NCBI GenBank assembly: GCA_030731635.1
Contig: JANQTR010000243.1
Span: forward strand, 1 to 9,805
DNA from: Erythrobacter sp.
GTDB taxonomy: Bacteria > Pseudomonadota > Alphaproteobacteria > Sphingomonadales > Sphingomonadaceae
Length of the DNA stretch: 9,805 bases
Direction: 5' to 3'
Shown here: piece after piece, positions 6,246 through 9,805 of the stretch
Position numbering within the stretch: the first letter of the stretch is position 1
How the letters are laid out: each line of letters starts with the position of its first letter
Translations under genes and position numbers: made by a program
The notes under the pieces: generated by a model
Database searches by the model: none
Seen by the model: the letters and a program-made list of their open reading frames with translations, nothing else
What the model was told of the DNA's origin: nothing

Positions 6246-7472
6246 ATGACCAGAAGAGCCGCTATCTGCACGCCGTTGCGCACCCCGGTGGGCAAGTTCC
6301 TTGGTGGGCTTTCCAGCATGAACGCAGGCCAATTGGGCGCGGTAATCCTGAAAGCGTTGATGGATCGCAGCGGAATCGATCCCGCCCGCGTCGACGACGT
6401 GGTGTTTTCTCAAGGCTATGGCAATGGTGAGGCACCAGCGATTGGCCACTGGGCGTGGCTTGCGGCGGGCCTGCCGATCGAAGTCCCCGGATTTCAGCTG
6501 GACCGGCGCTGCGGGTCGGGTGTGCAGGCGGTGGCGACCGCTGCGATGATGATCGAGACCGGTATGGCCGATGTGGTCGTCGCAGGCGGCGTGGAATCGA
6601 TGTCGAACGTCGAACATTATACCCTTGCTGCGCGCGGAGGCGTGCGGATGGGCGATATGGTGCTGCACGACCGCCTCAGCCGGGGGCGGGTGATGAGCCA
6701 GCCGGTCGAACGTTTCGGCGTCATCACGGGCATGATCGAAACGGCAGAAAACCTCGCCAAGGATTATGGCATCACCCGCGAACAGGCAGATGCCTTCGCC
6801 GTGCGTTCGCACCAGAACGCGGCCGATGCCTGGGCGCAGGGCAAATTTGCCGAGCAGTTGGTGCCGGTCGCTGTTCCGCAGCGCAGGGGCGATCCGGTGA
6901 TCTTCGACCATGACGAAGGTTACCGCACCGATGCCTCGATGGAGACACTCGGCAAACTCGCCGCGATTGACCTAAAACGTGATCCGCAAGCGATCGTGAC
7001 AGCCGGCAATGCCAGCCAGCAGAATGATGCCGCCGCCGCCTGCTTGGTAGTGGCAGAGGATAAGCTGGAGGAATTGGGCCTCACCCCGCTGCTGTGGTTC
7101 GGCGGCTGGGCTGCGGCGGGCTGCGATCCGTCGCGCATGGGGATCGGCCCGGTGCCTGCGGTTGAGCGCCTGTTCGCGCGGCGCGGATATTCGTGGGACG
7201 ATATCGGGCTGGTCGAACTCAACGAAGCCTTCGCCCCGCAGGCGCTCGCCGTGCTCAAGGGCTGGGGTTGGTCGGAGGACGATTCGCGCCGCGATATGCT
7301 TAACGTCAATGGATCGGGCATCAGCCTTGGCCACCCCATCGGCGCGACCGGGGGACGCATCCTGGCGGACATGGCGCATGAAATGCACCGGCGCGGGGCG
7401 CGTTATGGGCTGGAGACGATGTGCATCGGCGGCGGTCAGGGTATCGCTGCGGTGTTTGAGCGCGCGGCATGA
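6246..7472 (+). CDS. Thiolase (acetyl-CoA C-acyltransferase family)
   Basis: This is a 408-aa thiolase that either cleaves 3-oxoacyl-CoA with CoA or condenses acetyl-CoA units. The nucleophile is Cys89 in LDRRCGSGVQA. VAGGVESMSN follows in the N-terminal half. The C-terminal half has VELNEAFAPQALA, NVNGSGISLGHPIGATGGR with His363, and MCIGGGQGIAAVFE with the second catalytic Cys393. All three catalytic residues are present and the length is typical. ATG 6246 has GGAAGGA 8 nt upstream. The gene follows the hairpin element, and its TGA overlaps the next ATG by 4 nt (ATGA, 7469-7472). In the cluster it would provide the final cleavage step if the substrate is processed by beta-oxidation chemistry. 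Biosynthetic and degradative types cannot be separated by eye. Confidence 0.95.
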   Translation: MTRRAAICTPLRTPVGKFLGGLSSMNAGQLGAVILKALMDRSGIDPARVDDVVFSQGYGNGEAPAIGHWAWLAAGLPIEVPGFQLDRRCGSGVQAVATAAMMIETGMADVVVAGGVESMSNVEHYTLAARGGVRMGDMVLHDRLSRGRVMSQPVERFGVITGMIETAENLAKDYGITREQADAFAVRSHQNAADAWAQGKFAEQLVPVAVPQRRGDPVIFDHDEGYRTDASMETLGKLAAIDLKRDPQAIVTAGNASQQNDAAAACLVVAEDKLEELGLTPLLWFGGWAAAGCDPSRMGIGPVPAVERLFARRGYSWDDIGLVELNEAFAPQALAVLKGWGWSEDDSRRDMLNVNGSGISLGHPIGATGGRILADMAHEMHRRGARYGLETMCIGGGQGIAAVFERAA

Positions 7473-8317
7473 ATTACGACGCGTGGATCGGGCGTGAGCA
7501 ACGCGCGAAGGACCGGCTCGACGAGGGGCTGGCCGCACGCTGGCTCGCGACGTTTGACCTTGCTCGTCCGCATCCGCCAATCATGCCGCAGGGGGTGCAC
7601 TTTGCAGTCTGCACCCCCGAAGCACCGACCGCCGCGCTGGGCGAAGATGGGCACCCGGCGCGCGACACATCGCCCGATAGCTTCCTGCCACCCTTCCCCC
7701 TCCCGCGCCGGATGTGGGCCTCCAGCAAGATCGCCTTTCATGCCCCCATCGCGATTGGCGCGGTGATTGAGCGCACCAGCCGGGTTGTGTCGGTGAACGA
7801 GAAGGATGGCAGCTCGGGCCAGCTCGCCTTTGTCGATGTCGAACACCAGACCCGCGCCAACGGGACCATCGCGGTGATTGAGACGCAAACACTGGTCTAC
7901 CGCGAAGCGGCCAGCCCCGCTGCCCCGCTCAGCCCGCCGCCGCTGGGCGTGAGCACGTTCGATCCGGCAGTATGGGACGCGCACCGGGCGCTCACGCCTT
8001 CGTCAGCGCTGCTGTTCCGCTTTTCAGCGCTGACCTTCAACACTCACCGCATCCATTATGACGTGCCCTATGCCCAAGAGGTGGAGCGGTATCGCGGGCT
8101 GGTCGTCCACGGCCCGCTGACCGCCAGCCTGTTGCTGCAACTCGCCGCGCAGGAACTGGGCGAAAACCGCGTGGGCAGCTTCGCCTTTCGCGGCCTTTCC
8201 CCCGCCATCGCAGGCGAGCCGCTGCATCTGGTGATGCGCAAGAGCGATGCCGGGTATGATCTTGCCGCCTTCACTGATGATGGGCGGCAGGTGACGCAGG
8301 CGAGCGCGGCGCTTTAA
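7469..8317 (+). CDS. HTD2/COG3777-type hot-dog hydratase, mesaconyl-C4-CoA hydratase-like
   Basis: This is a 282-aa double hot-dog acyl-CoA hydratase/dehydratase. The N-terminal (FAS1-like dehydratase/MaoC-N) half contains DSFLPPFPLPRRMWASS followed by the strand FHAPIAIGAVIERTSRV. The C-terminal half contains the catalytic segment RFSALTFNTHRIHYD with Asn191, His193 and His196, then the oxyanion-hole region YRGLVVHGPLTASLL. The pattern is that of COG3777, which includes yeast Htd2, the mesaconyl-C4-CoA (3-methylfumaryl-CoA) hydratase of the 3-hydroxypropionate bicycle and itaconyl-CoA hydratases. The product of such enzymes is (S)-citramalyl-CoA. The start overlaps the thiolase stop (ATGA), and the stop interlocks with that of ppk2. 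Pairing with a Mct-like CoA transferase in one cluster supports, but does not prove, C5-dicarboxyl-CoA chemistry. A general MaoC-like beta-oxidation hydratase is the alternative. Confidence 0.88.
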   Translation: MNYDAWIGREQRAKDRLDEGLAARWLATFDLARPHPPIMPQGVHFAVCTPEAPTAALGEDGHPARDTSPDSFLPPFPLPRRMWASSKIAFHAPIAIGAVIERTSRVVSVNEKDGSSGQLAFVDVEHQTRANGTIAVIETQTLVYREAASPAAPLSPPPLGVSTFDPAVWDAHRALTPSSALLFRFSALTFNTHRIHYDVPYAQEVERYRGLVVHGPLTASLLLQLAAQELGENRVGSFAFRGLSPAIAGEPLHLVMRKSDAGYDLAAFTDDGRQVTQASAAL

Positions 8318-9090
8318 TCGACCGGGAAATTCGCGATCGGCTTCAGAACCCCGTATTTCTCCTTCGTTGGTCTGCGCGCCAAGTCAGGAAAATCAATCGC
8401 AGGCGGCTCTTCATGCGTATCGGGCATGCGGGCGAGCAGATCGCGGACCAGGGTCAGTCGCCCGCGCCGCTGATCGTTGAAATCGACAAGCGTCCACGGT
8501 GCGTGATCGGTGTGGGTCGCCTTGAGCATGGCCTCGCGCGCCTTGGTGTAATCATCATATTTCTCGCGCGCGGCGAGATCGATGGGCGAAAGCTTCCAGC
8601 GTTTGAGCGGATCGTCGAGCCGTTCGCGCAGGCGTTCCTCCTGCTTGTCCTGATCGGCGGCAAGCCAGTATTTGAACAGCAGAATACCATCATCCACCAG
8701 CAGTTTTTCAAACGTCGGCGCCGCTGCCAGAAACGCTGCGACCTGCGCGTCATCGGCGTAACCCATCACCTTTTCCACACCCGCGCGATTGTACCATGAC
8801 CTGTCAAACAGCACGATTTCGCCCGCACTAGGCAAGTGCGCGGCATAGCGCTGGAAATACCACTGGGTCTGTTCCGCCTCGGTCGGCTTGGCCAAGGCCA
8901 CCGTGCGGCATTGGCGGGGGTTGAGTGCGTGGCGCACCGCACCAATTGCGCCGCCCTTGCCCGCGGTATCGCGCCCTTCGAACAACACCACGATGCGCGC
9001 GCCGGTGGCCTTCGCCCAGCGCGCCATGCTGACCAATTCCAGCGTCAGCGGTTCCAGTGCCGCGTCATAGTCCTTGCGTTTCATGCCCAT
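8314..9090 (-). CDS. ppk2: Polyphosphate kinase 2 family protein
   Basis: This is a 258-aa PPK2 enzyme, a P-loop kinase that transfers phosphate between inorganic polyphosphate and nucleotides (ADP, GDP or AMP depending on class). Visible motifs are Walker A GRDTAGKGG at residues 39-47, the following RHALNPR, Walker B VLFDRSWYNRAGVE with Asp96-Arg97, and the lid-region segment KYWLAADQDKQEERLRERLDDPLKRWKLS. Length fits the single-domain PPK2 family; the phosphorylation class cannot be read reliably. ATG at 9090 is preferred because GGAG sits 6 nt upstream; a GTG at 9102 and an ATG at 9084 are alternatives. It is divergent from phhA across 56 bp and convergent with the hydratase gene, where the TAA codons of both strands share TTAA at 8314-8317. 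No other polyphosphate gene is nearby. Confidence 0.94.
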   Translation of the reverse strand: MGMKRKDYDAALEPLTLELVSMARWAKATGARIVVLFEGRDTAGKGGAIGAVRHALNPRQCRTVALAKPTEAEQTQWYFQRYAAHLPSAGEIVLFDRSWYNRAGVEKVMGYADDAQVAAFLAAAPTFEKLLVDDGILLFKYWLAADQDKQEERLRERLDDPLKRWKLSPIDLAAREKYDDYTKAREAMLKATHTDHAPWTLVDFNDQRRGRLTLVRDLLARMPDTHEEPPAIDFPDLARRPTKEKYGVLKPIANFPVD

Positions 9091-9104
9091 GCCCGTCTCC
9101 ACAT

Positions 9105-9133
9105 TTGTTCTTGCGCGCGCGCGGTGGTAGTAT
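9105..9133 (+). promoter_or_regulatory. Candidate phhA promoter
   Basis: TTGTTC (9105-9110) and TAGTAT (9128-9133) are spaced by 17 bp, a sigma-70-like arrangement with partial matches (3 of 6 and 4 of 6 to consensus). Transcription would start near 9140, only about 7 nt before the phhA ATG. That agrees with the absence of a recognisable Shine-Dalgarno sequence before phhA and would make the mRNA nearly leaderless. Weak evidence. Confidence 0.3.
9113..9123. repeat. 11-bp alternating GC run
   Basis: GCGCGCGCGCG lies in the 56-bp spacer between the divergent ppk2 and phhA genes. It falls between the candidate -35 and -10 of phhA. Alternating G/C can adopt Z-DNA under negative supercoiling; this is a general property, not evidence of function here. 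Confidence 0.5.
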
Positions 9134-9135
9134 CA

Positions 9136-9163
9136 TCTGCAACCACATGGCCGATGTTGCAGA
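9136..9163. promoter_or_regulatory. Inverted repeat bracketing the phhA start codon
   Basis: TCTGCAAC (9136-9143) and GTTGCAGA (9156-9163) are perfect 8-bp inverted repeats with a 12-nt spacer that contains the phhA ATG (9147-9149). It could be an operator next to the predicted transcription start, or an RNA hairpin holding the start codon in its loop. An 8-bp dyad of this kind can arise by chance in 10 kb; the position is what makes it notable. Confidence 0.35.
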
Positions 9164-9805
9164 CCCCACCCCCGATTACACCGTGTTGCCCGAAATGGCA
9201 GGCGATGTCTTTACCGCGCCGCTTGCCCGGCCCGCGCATCTGGGGCCGGATTGGCTAGAGCCTGCACAAACCGCCTACACCGCCGAAGACCATGGCGTGT
9301 GGAACGATCTGTTCGCCCGCCAGATGAATGTGCTGCCGGGCCGGGCGTGCAGCGCATTCATGCACGGGCTGGAAAAGCTCGATCTGGCACGCGGCGGCAT
9401 CCCCGAATTTGGCGCCTTGTCCGAAGAACTGGGCGCGTTGACCGGGTGGAGCGTGGTGCCGGTGCCAATGCTGATCCCTGACCACGTGTTTTTCTGGCAC
9501 CTCGCGAACCGCCGCTTTCCCGCCGGCAATTTCATCCGCACGCGCGAAACGTTCGAATATATCGAGGAGCCTGACGTGTTCCACGATGTGTTCGGCCACG
9601 TGCCGATGCTGACCGATCCTACCTATGCAGATTACATGCAGGAATATGGCCGCGCCGGGTGGAAGGCGATGCGCTACAATCGCCTGAAAGCGCTGGGGGC
9701 GCTATACTGGTACACGGTCGAATTCGGCCTGATCGAGGAGAGCGATGGCGTGCGCGCCTATGGTGCGGGCATCCTCTCAGGCCCGGCCGAGGCGCGTTTT
9801 GCCGT
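9147..9805 (+). CDS. phhA: Phenylalanine 4-hydroxylase, N-terminal part (3' end outside window)
   Basis: This is a tetrahydropterin- and Fe(II)-dependent aromatic amino acid hydroxylase converting phenylalanine to tyrosine in the cytoplasm. The frame is open from ATG 9147 (MADVADPTPDYTVLPE) to the right edge, about 219 residues; bacterial enzymes are commonly 260-300 aa, so the C-terminus is missing. The 2-His-1-carboxylate iron site is visible: His146 and His151 in DVFHDVFGHVPML and Glu192 in WYTVEFGLIEE, with the H-x4-H and roughly 46-residue spacing of the family. GWSVVPVPMLIPDHVFFWHLANRRFP is the usual pterin/substrate-side segment. The start is the first ATG in frame; there is no clear ribosome-binding site, and a TTG at 9111 is an unlikely alternative. 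An inverted repeat spans the start. The pterin-recycling partner (4a-carbinolamine dehydratase) is not in the window. Confidence 0.93.
   Translation, partial: MADVADPTPDYTVLPEMAGDVFTAPLARPAHLGPDWLEPAQTAYTAEDHGVWNDLFARQMNVLPGRACSAFMHGLEKLDLARGGIPEFGALSEELGALTGWSVVPVPMLIPDHVFFWHLANRRFPAGNFIRTRETFEYIEEPDVFHDVFGHVPMLTDPTYADYMQEYGRAGWKAMRYNRLKALGALYWYTVEFGLIEESDGVRAYGAGILSGPAEARFA

Noticed and set aside
6039..6911. Minus-strand open frame across the CoA transferase/thiolase junction
   Set aside because: It crosses the hairpin repeat and runs antisense to the conserved thiolase active site; no protein family is recognisable.
9136..9163. PhhR/TyrR-type operator upstream of phhA
   Set aside because: The dyad does not match the TGTAAA-N6-TTTACA pattern of TyrR/PhhR boxes.
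1..9805. Mobile element, CRISPR array, tRNA or toxin-antitoxin pair
   Set aside because: No transposase or integrase, no evenly spaced direct repeats, no tRNA-like sequence and no small gene pair of that kind is visible on either strand.

Overview
The window is GC-rich, densely packed bacterial chromosome with no mobile elements, rRNA, tRNA or CRISPR. Gene content and protein style (long-form RibA, PPK2-family kinase, PhhA, COG3777-type hydratase, CaiB-type CoA transferase) suggest an alphaproteobacterium. The hairpin repeat at 6159-6225 resembles intergenic repeats I associate with sphingomonads, so Sphingomonadales/Erythrobacteraceae is my best guess. This is inferred from memory of such proteins and repeats; no search was run.

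Layout. 1-1959 (+) is a tight run: the 3' part of exodeoxyribonuclease III (xthA), GTP cyclohydrolase II (ribA, first step of riboflavin synthesis) and a YhbS-like GNAT acetyltransferase, with overlapping or nearly overlapping junctions. At 1956-1959 the GNAT gene meets, tail to tail with interlocked stop codons, a minus-strand gene for a secreted beta-helix protein (1956-2927). A 152-bp divergent region with several short TTGGC repeats separates that gene from two small tandem lipoprotein genes (3080-3642, +).

The core of the window is a four-gene plus-strand cluster, 3711-8317: acyl-CoA dehydrogenase, class III (CaiB/BaiF) CoA transferase, thiolase and HTD2/COG3777 hot-dog hydratase. Junctions are 1 bp, 92 bp (filled by the hairpin repeat) and a 4-bp ATGA overlap. 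The CoA transferase resembles the mesaconyl-CoA C1-C4 CoA transferase (2-methylfumaryl-CoA isomerase) branch and the hydratase resembles the mesaconyl-C4-CoA/itaconyl-CoA hydratase branch. Together with a dehydrogenase and a thiolase this suggests breakdown of a branched or C5 acyl-CoA. No citramalyl-CoA lyase, enoyl-CoA hydratase/3-hydroxyacyl-CoA dehydrogenase or regulator is visible here, so the pathway is a hypothesis.

The hydratase gene again ends tail to tail (8314-8317) with a minus-strand polyphosphate kinase 2 gene (8314-9090). A 56-bp divergent spacer follows, then the start of phenylalanine 4-hydroxylase (phhA, 9147 onward, cut by the right edge). A perfect 8-bp inverted repeat brackets the phhA start codon.
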